Source: Leptospira abararensis
Lineage (GTDB): Bacteria; Spirochaetota; Leptospiria; Leptospirales; Leptospiraceae
DNA length: 64,000 bases
NCBI RefSeq assembly: GCF_016918735.1
Contig: NZ_JAFFPR010000027.1
Location: 1-64,000 of the forward strand
Reading direction: 5' to 3'
The notes under the pieces are model-generated. The model was not told the DNA's origin. It was given only the letters and a program-made list of their open reading frames with translations, and searched no databases. The position numbers and the translations under genes were made by a program. Positions 1 to 6,931 of this stretch are shown here, in pieces; the stretch's first letter is position 1, and the number at the start of each line of letters is the position of its first letter.

Positions 1-1
1 C

Positions 2-547
2 AATGCTGCAAATAATCCTAAGGTAGAGGATTCTTCGGAGAAAGCGTTCTCTCGTTTAGAAAATTTTCCAACCGCTGTTTGGAATTCAGATCTTGCTGTA
101 GGATTATCGGGTTCTTTTCTTTGCGCAAAACATTATGGTTTCTTAATCTCTCAAAATCCAGCGGGTGGGACTATATTAAATATATCTTCTGATCTTGGTT
201 TGATTGCACCTGACCAAAGGCTCTACAGAAAAGCAGGGCTTCCCGAAGAGTTACAACCAGTAAAACCTGTAACCTACTCAGTGGTTAAAGCGGGACTCAT
301 CGGTTTGACTCGGTATCTTGCAACCTATTGGGCTGACAAAAACGTTCGTTGCAATGCCATTTGCCCAGGCGGGGTAGAGAATAATCAAAATCCAGAATTC
401 TTGAAAGAAGTTACTTCTCGGATTCCATTAGGACGTATGGCAAAGAAAGATGAATATAAGGGATTAGTTTTATTTTTGTTAAGTGATAGTGCAAGTTACA
501 TGAATGGATCTATCGTTTCTGCTGACGGTGGCCGAAGTGTGTGGTAG
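2..547 (+). CDS. SDR family oxidoreductase, PtmA-like (5' end outside window)
   Basis: The reading frame is open from base 2, so the start lies upstream of the window. The visible part begins with an Asn-Ala-Ala motif (the NNAG-like loop of SDR enzymes), then NISSDLG carrying the catalytic Ser, YSVVKAG as the YxxxK motif, CPGGV after it, and a C-terminal DGG, all in the classical short-chain dehydrogenase order. The segment around SSDLGLIAPDQRLY and the NQNPEF segment after PGGV recall the PtmA-type SDRs found in nonulosonic (sialic-acid-like) sugar clusters of Campylobacter and others. It would be a cytoplasmic NAD(P)-dependent sugar oxidoreductase. The substrate cannot be read from sequence. 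It lies 33 bases before the lactonase-like gene, apparently in the same operon. SDR family is certain; the PtmA role is inference. Confidence 0.85.
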   Translation, partial: NAANNPKVEDSSEKAFSRLENFPTAVWNSDLAVGLSGSFLCAKHYGFLISQNPAGGTILNISSDLGLIAPDQRLYRKAGLPEELQPVKPVTYSVVKAGLIGLTRYLATYWADKNVRCNAICPGGVENNQNPEFLKEVTSRIPLGRMAKKDEYKGLVLFLLSDSASYMNGSIVSADGGRSVW

Positions 548-580
548 AGGTTTGTTATCAATAAACTTTACAATCCTTAC

Positions 581-1291
581 ATGATTGAAAATAATCCAGA
601 TAGTAATCGTTCCGAAAATAAGATTTCTTTTTATTCTTTCGAAACTAAGGAAGAATGGATTTCCGAAACACTTCAATTTTTCTCTAAAATGATTCAAGAG
701 AAGATTTCACTCCCTTCAGACTCTCCTTTTCACATAATTCTTTCTGGCGGAAATACTCCACTACCCATATACCGTAGATTTTCTACATTGGAACTGCCTT
801 GGCAGCGAATGCACTTTTGGTTAGCTGATGAACGTTGTGTTTCGAAGAATGATCCAGCTCGTTCCGAAACAGAGATTAAAAAGGCCTTGGGAGACTCTAT
901 TCTCAAAAGTGCAATCTTTCATTCTCTACCAGAGGGTGATCCAACCTATGTTGCAAATTATTTTGAAGATAAAGTAAAGAGTATTTCGAATTATACAATT
1001 TCCTTTTTAGGAATAGGTGAGGATGGGCATATAGCTAGTTTATTTCCTGGATTCGATATTGGGGAAAGTGATTCTTCACCAAATATTCTTCCTGTTTATA
1101 ATTCGCCTAAACCTCCTGCAAATCGAGTGAGCCTATCATTGCAGTGTATCAATCGATCCGAACATGTGATTTTTCTTGTGACCGGACCGACGAAAAAGAA
1201 AATTGCCGATCAGGTAATGGAAGGCAAAAATCTCCCGGCAACAAAAGTGAAAGGAAGAAAAAGTTCTCAAATATTTTTTTGTATGGAATAA
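581..1291 (+). CDS. 6-phosphogluconolactonase / glucosamine-6-P isomerase family protein
   Basis: A 236-residue protein with the family signatures: SGGNTP (residues 55-60, phosphate loop), ADERCV (about 82-87), and GIGEDGHIASLFPG (144-157), where the His matches the catalytic His of 6-phosphogluconolactonase. Length equals bacterial Pgl/DevB enzymes. Known family members hydrolyse 6-phosphogluconolactone or isomerise amino-sugar 6-phosphates in the cytoplasm. Here it sits between sugar SDR genes inside a polysaccharide cluster rather than beside zwf, so it may act on another sugar lactone or phosphosugar. It ends one base before the next ATG. The fold is clear; the physiological substrate is not. 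Confidence 0.85.
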   Translation: MIENNPDSNRSENKISFYSFETKEEWISETLQFFSKMIQEKISLPSDSPFHIILSGGNTPLPIYRRFSTLELPWQRMHFWLADERCVSKNDPARSETEIKKALGDSILKSAIFHSLPEGDPTYVANYFEDKVKSISNYTISFLGIGEDGHIASLFPGFDIGESDSSPNILPVYNSPKPPANRVSLSLQCINRSEHVIFLVTGPTKKKIADQVMEGKNLPATKVKGRKSSQIFFCME

Positions 1292-1292
1292 G

Positions 1293-2165
1293 ATGAAAGT
1301 ATTAGTATTTGGCGGTTCAGGTTTTCTAGGTTCTCATGTTGCTGATGCTTTGAGTGATGCAGGACATGAAGTTACTATATTTGATAGAAATTCGTCCTTA
1401 TGGTTGCGACCTGACCAAACAATGGTTATAGGCGATCTATTGGATGAAAAATTTGTTACGGCTGCGGTGGAAGGTTTTGACGTAGTTTATAATTTTGCAG
1501 CCCTAGCGGATTTAAACCAAGCCTTGGATAAACCAGTCGATTCCATTAGGATCAATGTCTTGGGGAATTCCTATATTTTGGAAGCCTGTCGAAGGCATAA
1601 AGTAAAAAGATTTATATATGCAAGTACTGTTTATGTTTTTAGTCGTGAAGGCGGCTTTTATCGATGTAGTAAACAGGCATCAGAAAGTTATATAGAAGAA
1701 TATCAAAAGTCATTTAATCTTGATTATACGATATTGCGATACGGATCACTCTACGGTCCAAGGTCTGATGAATCGAATGGTTTGTATCGAATCGTAAAAT
1801 CCGCGCTAGAAACAGGGAAGATTAGTTACGAAGGTAGCGCTGATAGCCAAAGGGAATACATTCACGTTGAAGATGCAGCAAAGGCAAGTGCTGTTGCTAT
1901 GGGGGATGAATTCAGGAACCAAAGTGTAGTTTTAACGGGACAAGAGCCTATGAAGGTCATTGAGTTACTGAAAATGTTGGCGGAAATTTTGGGGCGTCCA
2001 GATTCTGTTGAATTTTTAGAAGGTGATCAGGTGGGACATTATGTTCGGACTCCTTATGCGTATCAACCTAAGTTGGGTAGAAAATACATTCCACCCATGC
2101 ATGTTGACTTGGGGCAGGGGCTGTTGCAGTTGATCGAAGATGTGAAGGGTAAGAAACAGAGATAA
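1293..2165 (+). CDS. NAD-dependent epimerase/dehydratase (extended SDR)
   Basis: A 290-residue extended SDR. The N-terminus MKVLVFGGSGFLGSH carries the GxxGxxG dinucleotide loop, followed by an acidic residue ending strand 2 (IFDR). The active site shows ASTVYVF and Y123-R-C-S-K127 as YxxxK. RYGSLYGPRS and the REYIHVEDAA segment are typical of nucleotide-sugar epimerases/dehydratases. It likely modifies a nucleotide sugar for the O-antigen, with unknown specificity. The stop codon overlaps the next start by one base (TAATG), suggesting translational coupling. Confidence 0.85.
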   Translation: MKVLVFGGSGFLGSHVADALSDAGHEVTIFDRNSSLWLRPDQTMVIGDLLDEKFVTAAVEGFDVVYNFAALADLNQALDKPVDSIRINVLGNSYILEACRRHKVKRFIYASTVYVFSREGGFYRCSKQASESYIEEYQKSFNLDYTILRYGSLYGPRSDESNGLYRIVKSALETGKISYEGSADSQREYIHVEDAAKASAVAMGDEFRNQSVVLTGQEPMKVIELLKMLAEILGRPDSVEFLEGDQVGHYVRTPYAYQPKLGRKYIPPMHVDLGQGLLQLIEDVKGKKQR

Positions 2166-2935
2166 TGAAATACATTCGATTTCTTCACAATCAAAAGATA
2201 TGTTACGGCCGATTGGAAGATGATGAAATTGTCATAATTGATAAGGCACCTTGGCTTGCTACATATTCTGATCTACATAAAATAAAATATGATCACACGG
2301 TTCAAATTTTGAATCCTTGTTCGCCTAATAAAATCATCGGGGTTGCTTTGAATTATCCAGGTGTTGCCAAAGGGGAAGAGAATTCAGAACCTCTTGTTTT
2401 TCTTAAGTCTACTTCGAAAATTGTTGGTCATAATGGTACTGTCTTAAATCCATATTCGAAAACTAACGTTTGGGGAGAGTGTGAGTTGGCTATTGTCATC
2501 GGAGCCGAATCCAGTCAGCTTACACCCGATAATGCGAGTGACCATATTTTTGGTTACACAATAGGTAACGATATCACCGCCGAAAATCTGGATGGCCGTG
2601 ACCACCACTTAGCGAAATCGAAAGCAGCTGATAGCTTTTGCGCATTGGGTCCTTATATTGATACCGATTTTGAACCTAAAGAACAACAAATCAAAGGATT
2701 TCATAATAGTATTTTGTTGCGTGAAGGCCGTTTATCGGATCGTTTATGGTTGGAGAAGGAACTACTGGTTTGGTTGACATCTTGGATGACACTAGAACCT
2801 GGTGATGTAATACTCACTGGAGCACCAAACCGAGTTCGGAGTCGAATTTATCTAGAAGAAAATGATATTTTTGTGAGTAGCATTGATGGACTAGGGGAAT
2901 TAAAAATTTCTTTTAAGAATCGAAATGAAGGATAA
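2165..2935 (+). CDS. Fumarylacetoacetate hydrolase (FAH) family protein
   Basis: A 256-residue protein with the FAH-fold metal site: E105 and E107 in WGECELAIVIG, and D136 in GYTIGNDITAENLD. The region GVALNYPGVAKG corresponds to the usual GLNY segment, and a Lys/Asp-rich RDHHLAKSKAADSF stretch follows, as in 2-keto acid hydrolases/decarboxylases. FAH-fold enzymes act on 2-keto acids, cleaving C-C bonds, decarboxylating or hydrating. In this cluster, beside a KdsB-like and an HpcH-like gene, the likely substrate is a keto-deoxy sugar acid rather than a tyrosine catabolite. That role is inference. It overlaps the next gene by 11 bases. Confidence 0.85.
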   Translation: MKYIRFLHNQKICYGRLEDDEIVIIDKAPWLATYSDLHKIKYDHTVQILNPCSPNKIIGVALNYPGVAKGEENSEPLVFLKSTSKIVGHNGTVLNPYSKTNVWGECELAIVIGAESSQLTPDNASDHIFGYTIGNDITAENLDGRDHHLAKSKAADSFCALGPYIDTDFEPKEQQIKGFHNSILLREGRLSDRLWLEKELLVWLTSWMTLEPGDVILTGAPNRVRSRIYLEENDIFVSSIDGLGELKISFKNRNEG

Positions 2936-3683
2936 GATTTTTGTTTTTGATTTTGATGGAGTGGTTTGCGACAGTACAGATGAATGTATGATTACTTCTT
3001 GGAACACCTGGCAAAAATGGAATGGTCGAAATTTGCAGAGAAGGCAAGTAGTTGATTTTACCGAAGAAGAAATTTTGAATTTCAGAAAGTTACGGCCAAG
3101 AGTCAGGGGAGCTGGTGAATATTTCATTCTAAATAAAATACTCGATGAGAAAATTACAATCGCTAATCAGAATGATTATGAACTTTTGTTGGCTAACAAT
3201 CGAGAGAATATTCAAAAATTCAAAATTCTTTTTTTGTCTGAAAGGCAAATTTTTAGAGCTGCACATCCAACGGATTGGGTTCTCCTACACTCAGTCTATC
3301 CAGAAGTGATAAATCTGCTAAGGGACTTAAATTTACAAAATAGATTGTATATTGCCACTTTAAAAGATTTTCTTTCCATTCGAATGATTTTAGATTACTA
3401 TTCGGTTAATGTTGAAGATTCTAAAATTGTAGATGAAGCCAAAATTGTAAGTAAATTAGATGCTTTAGAGAAAATTCTTTTGCTCTCTGATACGACAAAA
3501 GAGAAGTTAATCTTCTTTGACGATAATGTTACCCATCTTTTTGAATCATTTTCGAATGGATTCGAAGTGTACCTGACTGCTTGGTCGAATCCAATTCCCG
3601 AATATTTGGAGCAAGCCAAGATTGCGAGAATACCTATTGTTAGAAATTTTGAACAGTTGAATTTAATTATAAATAAAGGATAA
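2925..3683 (+). CDS. HAD superfamily hydrolase (likely sugar phosphatase)
   Basis: A 252-residue HAD protein. Motif I is VFDFDGVVCDST (nucleophile D9, acid D11), and the late acidic motif is FFDDN near residue 198. A large insertion between them forms a helical cap (type I). Such enzymes usually dephosphorylate small sugar phosphates. Placed before the CMP-sugar synthetase gene, it could do the KdsC-like step that removes phosphate from a ulosonate phosphate before CMP activation; this is inferred from context. The ATG lies inside the preceding gene, so translation is probably coupled. Confidence 0.8.
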   Translation: MKDKIFVFDFDGVVCDSTDECMITSWNTWQKWNGRNLQRRQVVDFTEEEILNFRKLRPRVRGAGEYFILNKILDEKITIANQNDYELLLANNRENIQKFKILFLSERQIFRAAHPTDWVLLHSVYPEVINLLRDLNLQNRLYIATLKDFLSIRMILDYYSVNVEDSKIVDEAKIVSKLDALEKILLLSDTTKEKLIFFDDNVTHLFESFSNGFEVYLTAWSNPIPEYLEQAKIARIPIVRNFEQLNLIINKG

Positions 3684-3687
3684 AAAA

Positions 3688-4503
3688 ATGTACGATTTTT
3701 ACTATGGATCAAAAGAGGAAATATTAAAAAATCCGGAGAATTTTATACTATTTTGCAAACGATTGTTGCCAAGATGGTTAAATGGAACTCCCGATAGCGA
3801 ATGTTTAGCAATCTGGAAAATTCTGACAGAAGCAAAAACTAAACCGAAAGTACTCGTAGAGACTGGTTCTGGTGCATCATCATTGGTTTTCTTTATATAC
3901 TGCGCGTTAAACGATGCCCGTTTGTTTAGTTGGGATACGAATGGAAGTAAAGGTGCATATTTGCGAAGTATTATTTCTGATGCAATTTGTAAACCGTTAG
4001 GTATTGATATTCATAAAGTTTGGACATTTATTCCGTTTAACAGTACAGATAAAAATGTAGGCATTGAATGTTTGCAAGAATTAGGTCTGAAGGCGGATTT
4101 TGGTTTTTTCGATAGTTGGCATACATGGGATCATCTCTATGGAGAAATTCAGGCATTCGTATCGGTTGCCAATACTGAGTTCTTCGTTGCTTTAGATGAC
4201 GCTTATTATGACAAACGAAGTTATAATTATTCCTTTGTAAATATGCTAAGAAAAAAAATGGGGCTATCGCCTATTACAGAACCTACAGATAACAAGTGTT
4301 TACCTTTTTATCTTGAAACAGAAAACTACCTAAAAAACAATTTCGAAAAAGTTTCGAAAATTGAAGATAGCTATAAGCAGACATATAATTCTGATGTTTT
4401 TTTTGATTATTTTGAATTTGATAGAGTAGCTATGAATAAGTTAGGTTTAGAAGAAAAACACAACCTCGAGCATAGGTTTGATGCTTGGCGAGTGAATAGG
4501 TAG
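3688..4503 (+). CDS. SAM-dependent methyltransferase-like protein
   Basis: A 271-residue protein. VLVETGSGASSLVFF resembles the glycine-rich motif I of class I methyltransferases, LFSWDTNG could be motif II, and ADFGFFDSWHTWDHLYGEI resembles the DGxHxYxxVxxDI segment of the Methyltransf_24-like group, followed by FVALDD. A ribosome-binding AAAGGAT overlaps the previous stop. It may methylate a surface sugar or its precursor. The SAM loop is divergent, so a related Rossmann enzyme is possible. Confidence 0.6.
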   Translation: MYDFYYGSKEEILKNPENFILFCKRLLPRWLNGTPDSECLAIWKILTEAKTKPKVLVETGSGASSLVFFIYCALNDARLFSWDTNGSKGAYLRSIISDAICKPLGIDIHKVWTFIPFNSTDKNVGIECLQELGLKADFGFFDSWHTWDHLYGEIQAFVSVANTEFFVALDDAYYDKRSYNYSFVNMLRKKMGLSPITEPTDNKCLPFYLETENYLKNNFEKVSKIEDSYKQTYNSDVFFDYFEFDRVAMNKLGLEEKHNLEHRFDAWRVNR

Positions 4504-4509
4504 TTTCGA

Positions 4510-5274
4510 ATGAGAATTGTCGTTGGTATCCCAGCCCGTATGGGTTCTTCTCGTTTTCCTGGAAAACCTTTGTCGAATATTCTTGGAAAAACAATGTTAG
4601 AACATTGTTATCGTAGGTGTTCTTTAAGTAAGTATGCAACGGAACTTTTCGTTGCGGCTTGCGATGAAGAAATAGAGAAAGAGGTGAATCGTTTTAATGG
4701 TCGAGTCATTATGACTGACAGAAATATCCAGAGACCGGGCCTCCGTGTTGCGACAGCTGCTGAAGAATTGGGCCTAGAAGATGAAGATATTGTGGTTGTC
4801 GTACAAGGAGATGAACCTTTGGTACATCCAGATATGATTGACCTTGCCATTAGGCCTCTAATTGAAGAAAAGGATATTTTTGTTTCTAATTTATGTGCAA
4901 AGATAAATAAAGATGAGTGGCTGGATCCAGCAGAGATTAAAGTGGTTACAGATTTGTCAATGAACGCTCTTTATATGTCTAGAGCACCAATTCCATCAAT
5001 TGATCACGAAGAAGTTCGCGCTGATTGGTGGAAACAAGTTTGTATCATGCCATTTAAATGGCACTTTATGAAATCTTTCAATCATACACTAAAGCCCACT
5101 CCTCTGGAACTGCAGGAATCAATTGAGATGAATCGTGCAATACAGCACGGATATAAAGTTAGAATGGTTCCCTCTCACTTTATATCTAAATCAGTTGATA
5201 CAAACGAAGATAGATTGAAAGTAGAAGAGTTGATGAAGTCTGATCCCATTTTCCCCCTATATTCAGGTCAATAA
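4510..5274 (+). CDS. KdsB-like CMP-ulosonate cytidylyltransferase
   Basis: A 254-residue protein of the KdsB family, which joins CTP and a 3-deoxy-ulosonic acid to give CMP-sugar. IPARMGSSRFPGKPL (residues 7-21) is the nucleotide-binding signature, QGDEPL (99-104) follows, then ALYMSRAPIP as in KdsB, and PLELQESIEMNRAIQHGYKV near the C-terminus. Length matches KdsB (about 250). The stretch where KdsB normally has a Ser-Gly-Thr-Asp-Arg motif reads R75-P-G-L-R79, so the sugar may not be ordinary Kdo. It is followed by a pyruvate aldolase gene after one base. Family assignment is firm; substrate is open. Confidence 0.85.
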   Translation: MRIVVGIPARMGSSRFPGKPLSNILGKTMLEHCYRRCSLSKYATELFVAACDEEIEKEVNRFNGRVIMTDRNIQRPGLRVATAAEELGLEDEDIVVVVQGDEPLVHPDMIDLAIRPLIEEKDIFVSNLCAKINKDEWLDPAEIKVVTDLSMNALYMSRAPIPSIDHEEVRADWWKQVCIMPFKWHFMKSFNHTLKPTPLELQESIEMNRAIQHGYKVRMVPSHFISKSVDTNEDRLKVEELMKSDPIFPLYSGQ

Positions 5275-5275
5275 T

Positions 5276-6040
5276 ATGAGCTTTAATATTTTAGAAAAAT
5301 TAAAACTAGGTAAAGAAGTATTTGGTACATGGTGTATGCTTCCCTCTTCTTTTACGGTGGATGTAATTGCTCGAACGGGTTTAGATTTTATTGTCATCGA
5401 CCTCGAACATGGATCAATTTCATTGGAAACATGCGAAGAAATGGTAAAAACTGCAATCCTTCACAATTGTCATCCCATAGTAAGGGTCGGTGATGATCAA
5501 GAGAATACAATTTTGCATGCTCTTGAAACTGGATGCGAAGGAATACTTGTTCCCCATGTATCAAAAGTTGAGAAGGCTCGAGCGATTGTTGATGCAGCGA
5601 GATATTTTCCTTATGGGAAAAGAGGACTTAGTCCGTACACGCGTTGCCATGAATACACTCACGTTGGATTAGCTGCCTCGATGAAAAAGCATGGAGAATC
5701 TACTTTTGTTGGAATTTTGGTAGAAGGGCAGGAAGGCATTAATAATTTAACCGAGATTGTTAAAGTGGAAGGAATTGATTGTGTTTACCTCGGGATGTAT
5801 GATATTTCACAGTCAGTAGGTTTACCCGGTCAATTAGAGCATCCAGATGTCATTAAACAGCTTGAAAGTTGTTTGAAAGTGATTTTAAATTCAGGCAAAA
5901 CAGCAGGAACATTTGTAAGAGATATTCAAACTGCAAAGTTGTACAAGGAAATGGGCTTTAATTTTATTGCATTTGTTGCTGATAGTTTTGCGCTAAGTTC
6001 ATTTTATAAAGAATCAGTTTTAGCATTTCAGTCAAAATGA
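5276..6040 (+). CDS. HpcH/HpaI family class II pyruvate aldolase
   Basis: A 254-residue aldolase-lyase. The residues that define the family line up at nearly the same numbers as in E. coli HpcH/HpaI: H45 in IDLEHGS, R70 in IVRVGD, metal ligands E150 in LVEGQEG and D176 in GMYDIS. These enzymes reversibly add pyruvate to an aldehyde, giving 2-keto-3-deoxy acids. In most bacteria they serve catabolism, but here the gene sits directly after a CMP-ulosonate synthetase gene, so it may build the ulosonic acid backbone. That role is inference. It overlaps the following gene by 4 bases (ATGA). Confidence 0.88.
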   Translation: MSFNILEKLKLGKEVFGTWCMLPSSFTVDVIARTGLDFIVIDLEHGSISLETCEEMVKTAILHNCHPIVRVGDDQENTILHALETGCEGILVPHVSKVEKARAIVDAARYFPYGKRGLSPYTRCHEYTHVGLAASMKKHGESTFVGILVEGQEGINNLTEIVKVEGIDCVYLGMYDISQSVGLPGQLEHPDVIKQLESCLKVILNSGKTAGTFVRDIQTAKLYKEMGFNFIAFVADSFALSSFYKESVLAFQSK

Positions 6041-6876
6041 ATTTATTTGGCATTTTCCGTTATGCTTTTCGAACGATTAGTAATGCCTTTTTGCAGTTTT
6101 TATTTCTTATCAGAAAAATTCTGGCCAATTATCAGCTTTCCTATATCGCTAATGATAATAAATACTATCGGTTTAAAGATAAGTATAAGGGGTTAGATTG
6201 TTTTATTGTTGGAAATGGACCTAGTCTTATTGCTAACGATCTAACTTGGCTTAAGGAACAAAAAATTATTTCCTTTGGCGTCAATAAGATTCATCTAATC
6301 TACCCACAAACGGATTGGCGTCCGGATTTTTATGTATGCGAGGATATCCCGGTTCTAGAGACAATCCTTGATACGGTTAATGAACAAAAAGATCTGATAA
6401 AATTTCTCATGAATATACCTGGGATTAAAAAAGACGACAAAACTATTTATATAAATAGAATCGCCACAGAATTTACCGGTATGGATTTTTTTCTTGAGCC
6501 AGTTCCGTATTTGTTTTGCGGACAAACTGTACTTTATATTTGTCTTCAACTAGCGGCGTTTATGGGTTTTAAAAGAATATATCTATTAGGTATAGATTTT
6601 AGTTGGAATTTCGATGAAGCTGATCCAGATAAAGAGGGTTTTTCTGTTTTAAAAGGAGATTCTCCACATTTTGTTCCTAATTATTTTCAAAAAGGTGAGA
6701 AACAGTATTTAGTGACCAAACAGCATTTCGATTATATGGTTAGAATTCTGCATTTTGCAAAAGGAATCCTGGACAATCTTGGAATTGAAGTCATCAATGC
6801 GACGAGAGGTGGAAAGTTAGAAGTTTTCCCGAGAGTTTCCATAGAAGATATGCAAACGAAGGCTAATTTTCGTTAA
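6037..6876 (+). CDS. DUF115 / Maf-like (MptE-like) protein
   Basis: A 279-residue protein with GLDCFIVGNGPSL (residues 52-64), the hallmark GNGPSL loop of the DUF115/MAF family, followed by SFGVNKIHL, DFYVCED, and GFKRIYLLGIDFSW. The N-terminal 30 residues are hydrophobic with basic residues and may associate with the membrane. Relatives include Maf flagellin glycosyltransferases, which transfer nonulosonic acids from CMP donors, and sialyltransferase-like proteins. Following CMP-sugar synthesis genes, it could be the transferase for that sugar. Family is likely; activity is inferred. Confidence 0.75.
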   Translation: MNLFGIFRYAFRTISNAFLQFLFLIRKILANYQLSYIANDNKYYRFKDKYKGLDCFIVGNGPSLIANDLTWLKEQKIISFGVNKIHLIYPQTDWRPDFYVCEDIPVLETILDTVNEQKDLIKFLMNIPGIKKDDKTIYINRIATEFTGMDFFLEPVPYLFCGQTVLYICLQLAAFMGFKRIYLLGIDFSWNFDEADPDKEGFSVLKGDSPHFVPNYFQKGEKQYLVTKQHFDYMVRILHFAKGILDNLGIEVINATRGGKLEVFPRVSIEDMQTKANFR

Positions 6877-6931
6877 TTTTCTGCATAATAACTTGAGATT
6901 TTAAGTTCTATTTCGTTAGTCCGTATTCTTT

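Noticed and set aside
5276..6040. Catabolic aldolase of aromatic or sugar-acid breakdown
   Set aside because: Family membership would allow it, but no other catabolic genes are near; all neighbours are sugar-activation and transfer genes.
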